The notes under the pieces: generated by a model | What the model saw: only the letters and a program-made list of their open reading frames with translations | Database searches by the model: none | What the model was told of the DNA's origin: nothing | Part shown: positions 19,760 to 32,114 of the stretch, in pieces | Position numbering within the stretch: the stretch's first letter is position 1 | How the letters are laid out: each line of letters begins with the position of its first letter | Translations under genes and position numbers: made by a program | Source of the DNA: Gammaproteobacteria bacterium | GTDB lineage: Bacteria > Pseudomonadota > Gammaproteobacteria > Natronospirales > JAJUFS01 | Length of the DNA: 37,378 bases | NCBI GenBank assembly: GCA_029263725.1 | Contig: JAJUFS010000007.1 | Coordinates: 1-37,378 of the forward strand | Reading direction: 5' to 3'

Positions 19760-21061
19760 ATGCAGGTTTCCGTGGAGGCCACGAAAGGGCTGGAGCGCAA
19801 GATGACGGTTGAGGTGCCGGCCGAGCGCGTCGAAAGCGAGATCGATAGCCGGCTCAGCCGCCTGAGCCGGACCGCCAAGGTCAAGGGCTTCCGGCCTGGC
19901 AAGGTGCCCATGGGCGTCATCCGCCAGCAGTTTGGCCCGCAGGTTCGCGAGGAAGTGGTGCAGGACGTGCTGCGCCAGACCTACGGCGAAGCGCTGCAGC
20001 AGGAAAACCTGCGCCCCGCCGGCGCGCCGGTGCTCGATCCGGTGGAGATGAAGCCGGGCGAGGGCCTGCGTTACACCGCGACCTTCGAGGTCTACCCGGA
20101 AATCGAGCTCAAGAAGACCGAGGGCCTGAAGATCGAGCGCGCCAAGGTGGAAATCGGCGATGCCGACGTGGAGCGCATGATCGACAAGATGCGCCGCCAG
20201 CGCGGCACCTGGGAAGCGGTCGAACGCGCCGCATCCGACGGCGACCGCGTGCTGATCGATTTCGAGGGCAAGCTCAAGGGCGAGGACTTCCCGGGCAACA
20301 AGGACGAGAACGTGCCGGTGGAGCTGGGCGCGGGCCGCATGGTCGAGGATTTCGAGAAGAACCTGAAGGGCGTCAAGGCCGGCGAGGAGAAGACCTTCGA
20401 TGTCAAGTTCCCCAAGGACTACCACGCCGAGGAGCTGAAGGGCCAGAAAGTGAGCTTCAGCGTCAAGGTCCGCGAGGTGCAGGAACTCAGGCTGCCCGAG
20501 CTGGACGACGAGTTCTGCAAGGGTCTGGGCGTCGAGGAAGGCGGCATCGAGCAGCTGCGCAAGGATGTGCGCGAGCACATGGAGCGTGAACTTGCTGCGC
20601 TGCTGCGGCGTCAGAGCAAGGAGAGAGTGCTGGATGCCCTCGTCGAGGCAAATCAGGTGGAATTACCTAAGGCGCTGATCGACGAAGAAATTCACACTAT
20701 GCAGCACGAGATGGCCAACCGAATGGGTATGGGCAAGGATGCGGATCCGCACCAGCTGCCGCGCGAGCTGTTCGAGGAGAACGCCCGCAAGCGGGTGGCG
20801 CTGGGGCTGCTGCTGGGCGAATACATCCGTGCCGAGAAGCTCACGCCCGCGCAGGAGAAGATCGATGCCATCCTGCAGGAAAACGCGGACAATTACCCGG
20901 ATCCGGAAGAAGCCCTGCGTAACCTGCGCGCCAGCGCCCGGGTGATGCAGCAGGTGCAGGCGCTGGCCCTGGAAGAGACGGCGGTGGATCGGCTGCTGGA
21001 AAAGGCGGAGATCACCGAAAAGCCTGCCACTTTCGACGAGGTGATGAACCCGGCAGGGTGA
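19760..21061 (+). CDS. tig: Trigger factor
   Basis: MQVSVEATKGLERKMTVEVPAERVESEIDSRLSRLSRTAKVKGFRPGKVP; upstream of clpP. Confidence 0.97.
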   Translation: MQVSVEATKGLERKMTVEVPAERVESEIDSRLSRLSRTAKVKGFRPGKVPMGVIRQQFGPQVREEVVQDVLRQTYGEALQQENLRPAGAPVLDPVEMKPGEGLRYTATFEVYPEIELKKTEGLKIERAKVEIGDADVERMIDKMRRQRGTWEAVERAASDGDRVLIDFEGKLKGEDFPGNKDENVPVELGAGRMVEDFEKNLKGVKAGEEKTFDVKFPKDYHAEELKGQKVSFSVKVREVQELRLPELDDEFCKGLGVEEGGIEQLRKDVREHMERELAALLRRQSKERVLDALVEANQVELPKALIDEEIHTMQHEMANRMGMGKDADPHQLPRELFEENARKRVALGLLLGEYIRAEKLTPAQEKIDAILQENADNYPDPEEALRNLRASARVMQQVQALALEETAVDRLLEKAEITEKPATFDEVMNPAG

Positions 21062-21091
21062 TTCCTTGGAACAAGCATGAGGGAGAACGAA

Positions 21092-21736
21092 ATGAGTCAG
21101 AATTCAGGCGCACTCGATACCCGGGCGCTCAACCTCGTGCCGATCGTCGTCGAGCAGACGGCGCGCGGCGAGCGCTCCTATGACATCTTCTCCCGCCTGC
21201 TCAAGGAGCGCGTGATCTTCCTGGTCGGTCCGGTCGAGGATCACATGGCCAACCTTATCGTGGCGCAGCTCTTGTTCCTCGAAAGTGAAAATCCGGACAA
21301 GGACATACATCTTTATATCAACTCGCCCGGCGGCTCGGTCACGGCCGGGCTGGCCATCTACGACACCATGCAGTTCATCCGCCCGGACGTGAGCACCATC
21401 TGCGTCGGCCAGGCGGCGAGCATGGGTGCGGTGCTTCTTGCCGCGGGCGCCAAGGGCAAGCGTTATGCGCTGCCGCATTCGCGCGTGATGATCCACCAGC
21501 CGCTGGCCGGCTTCCAGGGCCAGGCCTCGGACATCGACATTCACGCCCGCGAGGTGCTGGCCACCAAGGCGAGGCTCAACGAGATCCTGTCCCGCCATAC
21601 GGGCCAGTCCATCGAGCAGATTGAAAAGGATACGGACAGGGACAAGTTCATGGGGGGCGAAGAATCCGTGGCCTACGGGCTCATTGATGCCGTGCTCACC
21701 CACCGCAAGGCAGCGGCGGGTGGCGGGGCGGGCTGA
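21092..21736 (+). CDS. clpP: ATP-dependent Clp protease proteolytic subunit
   Basis: [37 protein letters not shown] catalytic Ser; [12 protein letters not shown] catalytic His. Confidence 0.97.
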   Translation: MSQNSGALDTRALNLVPIVVEQTARGERSYDIFSRLLKERVIFLVGPVEDHMANLIVAQLLFLESENPDKDIHLYINSPGGSVTAGLAIYDTMQFIRPDVSTICVGQAASMGAVLLAAGAKGKRYALPHSRVMIHQPLAGFQGQASDIDIHAREVLATKARLNEILSRHTGQSIEQIEKDTDRDKFMGGEESVAYGLIDAVLTHRKAAAGGGAG

Positions 21737-21756
21737 TTTTTGCCCGGTTTCGGATT

Positions 21757-21784
21757 TTGCAGCACCCGAACCTCATGATATACA
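21757..21784 (+). promoter_or_regulatory. Candidate sigma70-like promoter upstream of clpX
   Basis: TTGCAG-16 nt-TATACA. Confidence 0.45.
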
Positions 21785-21824
21785 TGGCTTGAGCGCGGTG
21801 CTCAGGTCCAGCTGAAGGTGAACC

Positions 21825-23114
21825 ATGACTGACGAGACCCGCGGCGGTAACGAAGACGGCGGCAAGCTGCTGTACTGCTCGTTCTGCGGCAAAAGCCAGC
21901 ACGAAGTTCGCAAGCTCATTGCAGGCCCGTCGGTGTTCGTCTGCGACGAGTGCGTGGAACTGTGCAACGACATCATCCGCGAGGAGATGGCTGAACAGGC
22001 CGAGCACGCGCACAGCAAGCTTCCCAGGCCGCAGGAAATCAAGTCCGTCCTGGACCAGTACGTCATCGGGCAGGAACGCGCCAAGAAGGTGCTTTCCGTT
22101 GCCGTGTACAACCATTACAAGCGGCTCGAGGCGCGCAACGCGCGCGAGCGCGATGACGTCGAGCTTTCCAAGTCCAACATCCTGCTGATCGGACCGACGG
22201 GCTCGGGCAAGACGCTGCTGGCAGAGACGCTGGCGCGCCTGCTCAACGTGCCGTTCACCATCGCCGATGCCACCACGCTGACCGAAGCCGGTTACGTGGG
22301 CGAGGATGTCGAGAACATCATCCAGAAGCTGCTGCAGAAGTGCGACTACGATGTCGAGAAGGCGCAGACCGGTATCGTCTACATTGACGAGATCGACAAG
22401 ATCTCGCGCAAGTCCGACAACCCGTCGATCACACGCGATGTTTCGGGCGAAGGCGTGCAGCAGGCTCTTCTGAAGCTGATCGAGGGAACCATCGCCTCGG
22501 TTCCGCCACAGGGCGGCCGCAAGCATCCTCAGCAGGAATTCCTGCAGGTGGACACGCGCAACATCCTGTTCATCTGCGGCGGCGCCTTCGCCGGCCTCGA
22601 AAAGATCATTCGCGACCGCTCGGTGAAGAGCGGCATCGGTTTCGTCGCCGACGTGAAGTCGCGCGAGACCGGCCGCAACGTCGGTGAAACCCTTGCCGAT
22701 GTCGAGCCGGAAGATCTGATCAAGTTCGGCCTCATCCCCGAGTTCGTCGGCCGCCTCCCAGTGGTCGCCACGCTCGAGGAGCTGGACGAGGATGCGCTGA
22801 TCCGCATCCTCACCGAGCCGAAGAACGCCGTCATCAAGCAATACAAGAAGCTGTTTGAAATGGAAGGCGTCGACCTCGACATCCGCGAGGATGGACTGAG
22901 AGCGATCGCCCGCAAGGCCATGGAGCGCAAGACCGGTGCGCGCGGCCTGCGGACCATCATGGAACATGTGCTGCTCGACACCATGTACGACCTGCCGTCG
23001 ATGGAAAGCGCTGAGAAGGTCGTGGTGGACGAGAGCGTCATCAACGGCGAAGCGCCGCCATTCGTCATCTACGCCAACGGCGATCACGTTCGCGCGGCAT
23101 CGTCCGACGACTGA
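21825..23114 (+). CDS. clpX: ATP-dependent Clp protease ATP-binding subunit ClpX
   Basis: Zn finger CSFCGKSQ...CDECVELC; Walker A GPTGSGKT; Walker [12 protein letters not shown]. Confidence 0.98.
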   Translation: MTDETRGGNEDGGKLLYCSFCGKSQHEVRKLIAGPSVFVCDECVELCNDIIREEMAEQAEHAHSKLPRPQEIKSVLDQYVIGQERAKKVLSVAVYNHYKRLEARNARERDDVELSKSNILLIGPTGSGKTLLAETLARLLNVPFTIADATTLTEAGYVGEDVENIIQKLLQKCDYDVEKAQTGIVYIDEIDKISRKSDNPSITRDVSGEGVQQALLKLIEGTIASVPPQGGRKHPQQEFLQVDTRNILFICGGAFAGLEKIIRDRSVKSGIGFVADVKSRETGRNVGETLADVEPEDLIKFGLIPEFVGRLPVVATLEELDEDALIRILTEPKNAVIKQYKKLFEMEGVDLDIREDGLRAIARKAMERKTGARGLRTIMEHVLLDTMYDLPSMESAEKVVVDESVINGEAPPFVIYANGDHVRAASSDD

Positions 23115-23130
23115 CTGACCGGGCGGCGCG

Positions 23131-23159
23131 CTTGAAAGGCGAGGGGTCGTCCCCCATTA
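23131..23159 (+). promoter_or_regulatory. Sigma32 (heat-shock)-type promoter for lon
   Basis: CTTGAAA-14 nt-CCCCATTA in the clpX-lon gap; matches RpoH consensus CTTGAAA-(13-15)-CCCCATnT closely. Confidence 0.75.
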
Positions 23160-23229
23160 CGCCCAGCGTGCCGCCGTTTCTTTCTCGAATCCGGGTCAAA
23201 CCGGATGAACGCCGAACCCGAGGTTTCCT

Positions 23230-25665
<2,436 letters not shown>

Positions 25666-25670
25666 TTCTG

Positions 25671-25700
25671 TTGACACATGTTTTTGGCGACTGGTATAAA
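25671..25700 (+). promoter_or_regulatory. Near-consensus sigma70 promoter for hupB
   Basis: TTGACA-18 nt-TATAAA. Confidence 0.75.
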
Positions 25701-25879
25701 ACGGCGCAACGCGAACGACAGAATGCCCCGAACGGATACCGGTCTTACGCCTCCAGCGGTTTCACTCCTCTCGCTACTGCAACTCTAGCTGCGACAGGTG
25801 TTTGTTGATCGGCCAGGATTGGCCGGCGAGGCTCCGGAATGTTCCGGGAACAGAAATCCACCTCAGGGGGATCATCAAG

Positions 25880-26152
25880 ATGAACAAGGCAGAACTCATT
25901 GAAGCGGTAGCGGCCAGCGCCGATCTTTCCAGAGCGGACGCGACGAAGGCTGTTGAAGCCGTTCTCGCTACCGTCACCGATGCGCTCAAGAAGGGCGACC
26001 AGGTGACGCTGGTCGGTTTCGGAACGTTCCTCGTCAAGGAGCGTGCAGCGCGCACCGGTCGCAACCCGCAGACGGGTCAGACCATTCAGATCGCCGCCAG
26101 CAAGGTTCCTGGATTTAAGGCTGGCAAAGCGCTCAAGGACGCTGTAAACTAG
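25880..26152 (+). CDS. hupB: HU-beta-type nucleoid DNA-binding protein (90 aa)
   Basis: [29 protein letters not shown]...[26 protein letters not shown]; downstream of lon. Confidence 0.96.
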   Translation: MNKAELIEAVAASADLSRADATKAVEAVLATVTDALKKGDQVTLVGFGTFLVKERAARTGRNPQTGQTIQIAASKVPGFKAGKALKDAVN

Positions 26153-26166
26153 CGCGCTCCTTGAGG

Positions 26167-26242
26167 GGGTGCTTAGCTCAGCTGGGAGAGCATCGCCCTT
26201 ACAAGGCGAGGGTCGCAGGTTCGATCCCTGCAGCACCCACCA
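26167..26242 (+). tRNA. tRNA-Val(TAC), CCA encoded
   Basis: GGGTGCT...AGCACCC; anticodon arm TCGCC-CTTACAA-GGCGA. Confidence 0.97.
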
Positions 26243-26249
26243 ACGACGC

Positions 26250-26326
26250 GGAGTGGTAGTTCAGCTGGTTAGAATACCGGCCTGTCACGCCGGGGGTCGC
26301 GGGTTCGAGTCCCGTCCACTCCGCCA
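26250..26326 (+). tRNA. tRNA-Asp(GTC), CCA encoded
   Basis: GGAGTGG...CCACTCC; anticodon arm CCGGC-CTGTCAC-GCCGG. Confidence 0.97.
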
Positions 26327-26340
26327 CTTATACGACAGCG

Positions 26341-26370
26341 AAAGGGCGCCCCGGAAAGGGCGCCCTTTTG
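26341..26370 (+). terminator. Rho-independent terminator after hupB-tRNA-Val-tRNA-Asp
   Basis: AAAGGGCGCC-CCGGAAAG-GGCGCCCTTTT perfect 10-bp stem and T tract. Confidence 0.85.
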
Positions 26371-26428
26371 TTTTGGGCCGCATCAAGGCGGTCAGCTTTC
26401 TGACGTCGAAGCCAGGACGGAAAAAACA

Positions 26429-28321
26429 ATGCTGCAACGTATCAGAGAAAACGTTAAAGGGTGGGGCGCTTGGGTCATCGTTCTCTTCCTCTGCGTGCCC
26501 TTCGCCTTCTGGGGCATCAACCAGTATTTTGATCCCGTCGCCGACAATGCCGTCGCGGCCGTGAACGGCGAGCAGATTTCGTCCTTCCAGCTCGACCAGG
26601 CTTTCCAGCAGCGTTACCAGCAGATCCTGCAGATGTTCGGTGATGATCTGCCCGCCGGGTTGATCAACGAACAGGCGCTTCGTCGTGAAGAGCTGAACCG
26701 CCTGATCATGCAGGAGCTGCTGCGCCAGCGGACCCGCGAACTCAACCTGCGCGCCAGCGACCAGCAGCTGCGCGACGCCATTCGCGCCATCCCCGCGTTC
26801 CAGCAGAATGGACAGTTCTCGGCCGAGCTTTACCGGCAGGCGCTGCTGCGCGCCGGCCACACGCCGGCCAGCTTCGAGAACCTGATGCGCCGTGACATCG
26901 CCCTCAGCCAGTTGCAGGAAGGCATCGCCGCGAGCGCCTTTGCCACGCCGTTGCAGACGGCCATGGCGGTCGCGCTGGAAAACCAGGGACGCCGCCATGC
27001 CGCGGTCGTCGTGGCAGATGAGCCGTTCCGTGCACAGGTGGAGCTTTCCCAGGAAGAGCTGCAGGCCTACTACGAGCAGAACCAGGATAACTACGTGACC
27101 GAGGAGACGGTCGACCTCGCATACGTCCAGCTTGATCTCGAGCGCTTCGCGAGCGAGATCGAGATCGACGAAGCGGAGTTGCGTTCCCTCTATGAGCAGC
27201 GCAGCGCGGACTCGGCGGCGCAGGAAGAGCGCGTGGTGCGCCACATCCTCATCGAAGGATCGGATGACGCCGCCCGTGCCCGTGCCGAGGAAGCCCTGCG
27301 GCGCGTACAGGCGGGCGAAGACTTCGCCGCGGTGGCCAGCGAGATGTCGGACGACGCCGCCAGTGCGGCGGAGGGCGGCAGCCTGGGCGCCATCCAGCGT
27401 GGCATGCTGACAGGCGCGTTCGAGGATGCGCTGTTCGCCATGAACGAGGGCGAGGTTCGTGGCCCGGTGCAGACGGACTTCGGTTTCCACGTTCTCAAGC
27501 TCGACGAGATCCGCAGCCTCGGCGTCGAGAGTTTCGAAAGCGTGCGCGAGGAGCTTGCCGACGAGCTGCGCCGGCAGCGCGCCCGCGAACGCTTCGACCA
27601 GGCGGTGACGCAGCTGGCCGATGCCACCTTCCGCGAGGATGGCAGCCTGCAGCCTGCGGCCGATGAACTCGGCATCGAGGTCCACGAGATCGAAAATGTG
27701 ACCCGCCGCGGCGGCGAAGGCCTCGCGCAGAATCCGGACGTGCGTTCCGCCGCGTTCAGCGAGACCGTGCTCGGCGAAGGACGCAACAGCGATCCGATCT
27801 ACATCGGCGACAGCGTCGTGGTGATTCGCGTCGTCGGTCACCAGCCGGCCGAGCCGAAGCCGTTTGAAACGGTCGAGGCCGAGATCCGGGACCGCCTAAC
27901 GACTGAACGCGCACGTGAACTTGCACTGCAGAAGGCCAACGCGGTGCTCGAGCGGGCGCGCAATGGCGAGTCGCTTGCGGATATCGCGCAGGCGGAGAAG
28001 CTGATCTACCGCGACGAGAGCGTGACCTATCGCCAGACGCCGGACATTGGTCCTGCCTATGCCGAGGCGCTGTTTGCCGCGGAATATCCGCTGGAAGGAC
28101 CGGTCTTCGACGTGACCGCGGTCGAGAACAACGATTTCGTCGTGTTCCGCCTCAATGAAGTCATTCCGGGCCGCATGAACGAGATCGCGCCGCGCGAGCG
28201 GCAGAACCGCCGTCGCCAGCTCAGTGACCAGCACGGCAATGAGTCGATCACGGCGTACCTGGGCGAGATGCGCGCGAACGCCGATGTCGTCGTCAAGGAT
28301 GAGCGCTCGCTGTCCGAGTAA
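26429..28321 (+). CDS. ppiD: PpiD-type periplasmic SurA-N/parvulin foldase
   Basis: MLQRIRENVKGWGAWVIVLFLCVPFAFWGINQYF anchor; parvulin domain VVRHILIEGSDDAARARAEEALRRVQAGEDFAAVASEMSDD. Confidence 0.93.
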   Translation: MLQRIRENVKGWGAWVIVLFLCVPFAFWGINQYFDPVADNAVAAVNGEQISSFQLDQAFQQRYQQILQMFGDDLPAGLINEQALRREELNRLIMQELLRQRTRELNLRASDQQLRDAIRAIPAFQQNGQFSAELYRQALLRAGHTPASFENLMRRDIALSQLQEGIAASAFATPLQTAMAVALENQGRRHAAVVVADEPFRAQVELSQEELQAYYEQNQDNYVTEETVDLAYVQLDLERFASEIEIDEAELRSLYEQRSADSAAQEERVVRHILIEGSDDAARARAEEALRRVQAGEDFAAVASEMSDDAASAAEGGSLGAIQRGMLTGAFEDALFAMNEGEVRGPVQTDFGFHVLKLDEIRSLGVESFESVREELADELRRQRARERFDQAVTQLADATFREDGSLQPAADELGIEVHEIENVTRRGGEGLAQNPDVRSAAFSETVLGEGRNSDPIYIGDSVVVIRVVGHQPAEPKPFETVEAEIRDRLTTERARELALQKANAVLERARNGESLADIAQAEKLIYRDESVTYRQTPDIGPAYAEALFAAEYPLEGPVFDVTAVENNDFVVFRLNEVIPGRMNEIAPRERQNRRRQLSDQHGNESITAYLGEMRANADVVVKDERSLSE

Positions 28322-28366
28322 AACTCGAAGGCTGCATTCCGGTGCAGCCGGGGGAGGAAGACGACG

Positions 28367-29635
28367 ATGAAGAAGATTGCGCTGCATTGGCAGATCGCGA
28401 TTGCCATTGCGCTTGCGGCGGTTGCCGGATGGCTTTCCGGAACTGACGCCGGCATCGCCGGCGTCACCTTTCACGGTGTCTATTCATTCCTGGGCGCGCT
28501 GTTCCTGCGCGCCCTGAAGATGATCATCGTGCCGCTGATCCTCTCGTCCATCATCGTCGGAATCGCCGGCATCGGGCGCGGCGAGGACCTCGGCAGGCTG
28601 GGTGGCAAGACAGTCGGGCTTTATCTTTCCACCGGCCTGATCGCGGTGCTGGTCGGCCTGGTTGCGGTGAACATCATCCGGCCGGGCATCGAGGACGGTG
28701 AGCCGGTGCGCGACCAGCTAGCGCTGGAGGTCAGCCGCCAGGAAGTGCGTCAGGAACTGGGTGGCCACGGCCTCGGCGGCATGGTCGACATGTTCATTCG
28801 CATGATTCCCGAGAACGTCGTCGCCACCGCATCCAACAACAGCGACCTGCTGGCGCTGATCTTCTTCGCCGTGCTGTTCGGCTTCTTCATCACCCGGGTG
28901 AGCAACGAGTACGCGGAACCCGTCTATGCGTTCTGGAACGGCGTGTTCCAGATCATGATGCGGATCACCGAGTTCATCATGAAGTTCGCGCCGATTGGCG
29001 TGTTCGGCCTCGTCGCCAAGGTGGTGGCCGAGACGGGTTTCGGCGGCGTGCGGCCGCTCGCCGTATTCGCGGTGACCGTGGTCATCGCGTTGATGACGCA
29101 TGCCCTGGTGATCATGCCGCTGATCATCCGCTTCCTTTCGGGCGTCAATCCCTGGAAGGTCTACCGCGCGGCTTCGCCAGCCCTGCTGACGGCGTTCTCG
29201 ACGGCGTCCTCCTCGGGCACCTTGCCGGTGACCATGGATTGCGTGGAAAAGAATGTCGGCGTATCCAACCGCGTTTCCAGCTTCGTGCTGCCGCTCGGCG
29301 CCACCATCAACATGAACGGCACGGCGCTCTACGAATGCACTGCGGTCATGTTCCTCGCGCAGGCCTATGGCCTGGAACTGTCGCTTGTCACGCAGTTCAC
29401 CATCGTGATCACCGCGCTGGTCACTTCGATCGGTGTTGCCGGCGTGCCGTCGGCGTCCATGGTGGCGATCGGCATGATCCTCACTGCCGTAGGCATGCCG
29501 CTGGAAGCGATGGGCGTGCTGTTCGTGTTCGACCGCGTGCTGGACATGCTGCGTACCAGTGTCAACGTGCTGGGCGATGTTGCCGCCAGCGTGATCGTTG
29601 CGCGCTCGCAGGGCGAGGAACTGGCGCTGAAGTAG
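28367..29635 (+). CDS. Dicarboxylate/amino acid:cation symporter (DAACS/GltP family)
   Basis: ALKMIIVPLILSSIIVGI; TASSSGTLPVTMDCVEKNVGVSNRVSSFVLPLGATINMNGTALYE. Confidence 0.93.
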   Translation: MKKIALHWQIAIAIALAAVAGWLSGTDAGIAGVTFHGVYSFLGALFLRALKMIIVPLILSSIIVGIAGIGRGEDLGRLGGKTVGLYLSTGLIAVLVGLVAVNIIRPGIEDGEPVRDQLALEVSRQEVRQELGGHGLGGMVDMFIRMIPENVVATASNNSDLLALIFFAVLFGFFITRVSNEYAEPVYAFWNGVFQIMMRITEFIMKFAPIGVFGLVAKVVAETGFGGVRPLAVFAVTVVIALMTHALVIMPLIIRFLSGVNPWKVYRAASPALLTAFSTASSSGTLPVTMDCVEKNVGVSNRVSSFVLPLGATINMNGTALYECTAVMFLAQAYGLELSLVTQFTIVITALVTSIGVAGVPSASMVAIGMILTAVGMPLEAMGVLFVFDRVLDMLRTSVNVLGDVAASVIVARSQGEELALK

Positions 29636-29650
29636 GCAGCAAGGACGAAT

Positions 29651-29687
29651 CATGAAAAAAGCCGGGCAGTGCCCGGCTTTTTTCATG
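29651..29687. terminator. Bidirectional terminator between convergent symporter and fabI
   Basis: CATGAAAAAAGCCGGGC-AGT-GCCCGGCTTTTTTCATG: perfect 17-bp inverted repeat with A and T tracts. Confidence 0.92.
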
Positions 29688-29699
29688 TCGGAAAGCTGC

Positions 29700-30485
29700 T
29701 CAGTCGTTCAGCGACATGCCGATGTTGTGGTAGCCGTTGTCGACGTAGATCACCTCGCCGGTGATGCCGGAGGCGAGATCGGAGCACAGGAAGGCGGCGG
29801 CATTGCCGACCTCTTCCGCCGTGACGTTGCGGCGCATGGGGGCGATCTTCGCGACGTGATCGAGCATCTTGCGGAAGCCGCTGATGCCGGAGGCGGCCAG
29901 CGTCTTGATCGGGCCGGCGGAGATTGCGTTCACGCGAATGCCTTCCGGGCCAAGATCCTGCGCCAGGAAGCGCACGTTCGCTTCCAGGCTCGCCTTGGCG
30001 AGACCCATGACGTTGTAGTTCGGCACGGCCTGCACGGCGCCGAGATAGGTCAGCGTGAGGAAGGCGCCGTTGCGGCCCTTCATCATCGGCCACAGCACCT
30101 TGGCGAGCGCGGCGAAGCTGTACGAGCTGATGTCGTGAGCAACGCGGAAGCCTTCCCGGCTGACCACGTCGATGTAGCGGCCTTCCAGCTGGTCTCGGGG
30201 CGCAAAGCCGATGGAGTGCACGGCGATGTCCAGCGAATCCCAGTGCTTGCCGAGGCGCGCGGGCAGCGATTCGATTTCCTCATCGCTGGCGACGTCCAGC
30301 GACAGCACGATGTCCGTGCCGAGTTCCCTGGCGAACTCCTCGACGCGCGGCTTGAGCTTGTCGCCGACGTAGGTGAGCGCGAGTTCCGCGCCCTCACGGC
30401 GCATCGCCTGGGCGATGCCCCACGCGATCGAACGGTTGGACGCGAGTCCGGTTATCAGCGCGCGCTTGCCTTGGAGAAAACCCAT
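29700..30485 (-). CDS. fabI: Enoyl-[acyl-carrier-protein] reductase (NADH) FabI
   Basis: [29 protein letters not shown]-x6-K in [33 protein letters not shown]. Confidence 0.97.
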   Translation of the reverse strand: MGFLQGKRALITGLASNRSIAWGIAQAMRREGAELALTYVGDKLKPRVEEFARELGTDIVLSLDVASDEEIESLPARLGKHWDSLDIAVHSIGFAPRDQLEGRYIDVVSREGFRVAHDISSYSFAALAKVLWPMMKGRNGAFLTLTYLGAVQAVPNYNVMGLAKASLEANVRFLAQDLGPEGIRVNAISAGPIKTLAASGISGFRKMLDHVAKIAPMRRNVTAEEVGNAAAFLCSDLASGITGEVIYVDNGYHNIGMSLND

Positions 30486-30505
30486 CTTCTTTTTCCTTCT
30501 GCTGA

Positions 30506-32086
30506 TCAGGTTGATTGCTTGGTCACGTCGACCCGGAGCGTGAGTTTCTGGCCGGGCCGCAGGTAATCCTCGGCGGAAATATTATTCCATCGCACGATAT
30601 CACCCACCTTCACTCCGAAGCGACCGGCAATGCGGGCGAGCGAATCGCCGCGCCGCACGGTGTAGGTAACGGTACGCAGGCGGTTCGCCGGGCCAAGGCT
30701 TGCGGTGACCGCGGCATCCTTGGTCCACACCACCAGCGTCTGGCCGACCCGCAGCGGATCGGTGGGCGCCATGCCGTTCCAGGCCGCGAGCTCGCGCAGG
30801 TTCACGCCGTAACGGCGGGAGATGCTCCAGAAAGATTCGCCTGCCGCGACCCTGTGGTCGACGCGCACGCCCGAGCGCGGCACGTTCTGCTTCGCTTCCA
30901 GGCGGTTGGCAGCCGCGAGCGCATAGCCCTGCAGGGATTTCATCGCCACGGGCACGGTGAGCGTGTCGCCGGCACGAATGAGGTTGTTGCGAATGCCGTT
31001 CACCTCGCGCAGCAGCTCGACCGTGGTGTCGTACTTGCGCGCGATGGTCAGCAGGCTTTCGCCGCTCGAAATCTTGTGCCGCGCCCAGCGCACCGTGTCC
31101 TGCGGGCCGAGATCAGCCAGCGCCTGACGGAACTGCGGGATGTTCTCGATCGGCAGCAGCAGGCGATGCGGACCGTCCGGATCGGTGGCCCAGCGGTTGA
31201 AGGCGGGGTTGAGCATGTAGACCTGTTCGACATCCAGCCCGGCGAGTTCCGCGGCGAGCGCGAGATCGATCTGCCGGCCGACATCCACGGTCGCGAGATA
31301 GGGCTCATCCGGAATGGGACGCAGCGCGACGCCATGGCGTTCGGGTTCCGCGACCAGGCGCTGCAGCGCGAGCAGCTTGGGCACGTAGGCGCTGGTCTCG
31401 GCGGGAAGGCGCAGGTGCCAGAAGTCCGTGGGCAGTCCGCGCGAGCGGTTGTAGCGCACCGCGCGCGCCACGTTGCCTTCGCCGGAGTTGTAGGCGGCGA
31501 GCGCCAGCAGCCAGTCATCGAACTCGCCATGCAGGTACTCGAGGTAATCCAGCGCGGCGCGGGTCGCTTCCACCACGTCGCGGCGGCCGTCATACCACCA
31601 GTTCTGCTTCAGGCCGAAGCGCTTGCCGGTTCCCGGGATGAACTGCCACAGCCCGGCGGCGCGGCCGTGCGAATAGGCGAAGGGATCGAAGGCGCTTTCG
31701 ACGATGGGCAGCAGCGCGATTTCCATCGGCATGCCGCGTTCTTCCACCGCCTCGACGATGAGATGGAAGTAGGGCGTGGCGCGGGTGGCGACGCGATCAA
31801 GATAGGATTGATGCGAAGCATACCAGCGCAGCTGCGCGTTGACGCGATCGTTGTCGACCACTGGCAGGCCGAAGCCGTCACGCACCCGGAACCAGACATC
31901 GCGGCTGCCGATGTCCAGTTCATCGGCGGCGACGAGTTCGTCGACCTCGCACACCATGGGTTCGGTTTCGACAGCCGAGGTGACCACGATCTCGTTGTCG
32001 TCGACCAGCGGCGCGCCGGTGTCGCTTGTTGCACATGCGCCCAGCGCGAGCACGCCAGCCAGGACGCCAAACCTGCGAATCATCAT
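30506..32086 (-). CDS. mltD: Membrane-bound lytic murein transglycosylase D with three LysM domains (lipoprotein)
   Basis: Lipobox VLALGAC; SLT motif [37 protein letters not shown]; three LysM repeats at C-terminus. Confidence 0.94.
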   Translation of the reverse strand: MMIRRFGVLAGVLALGACATSDTGAPLVDDNEIVVTSAVETEPMVCEVDELVAADELDIGSRDVWFRVRDGFGLPVVDNDRVNAQLRWYASHQSYLDRVATRATPYFHLIVEAVEERGMPMEIALLPIVESAFDPFAYSHGRAAGLWQFIPGTGKRFGLKQNWWYDGRRDVVEATRAALDYLEYLHGEFDDWLLALAAYNSGEGNVARAVRYNRSRGLPTDFWHLRLPAETSAYVPKLLALQRLVAEPERHGVALRPIPDEPYLATVDVGRQIDLALAAELAGLDVEQVYMLNPAFNRWATDPDGPHRLLLPIENIPQFRQALADLGPQDTVRWARHKISSGESLLTIARKYDTTVELLREVNGIRNNLIRAGDTLTVPVAMKSLQGYALAAANRLEAKQNVPRSGVRVDHRVAAGESFWSISRRYGVNLRELAAWNGMAPTDPLRVGQTLVVWTKDAAVTASLGPANRLRTVTYTVRRGDSLARIAGRFGVKVGDIVRWNNISAEDYLRPGQKLTLRVDVTKQST

Positions 32087-32114
32087 TGGCTCCCCGCCCC
32101 TGAAGATGTTGAAT

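Noticed and set aside
26285-27841. 518-aa minus-strand ORF antisense to ppiD and reaching into tRNA-Asp
   Set aside because: Shadow ORF; overlaps a tRNA and a conserved foldase gene
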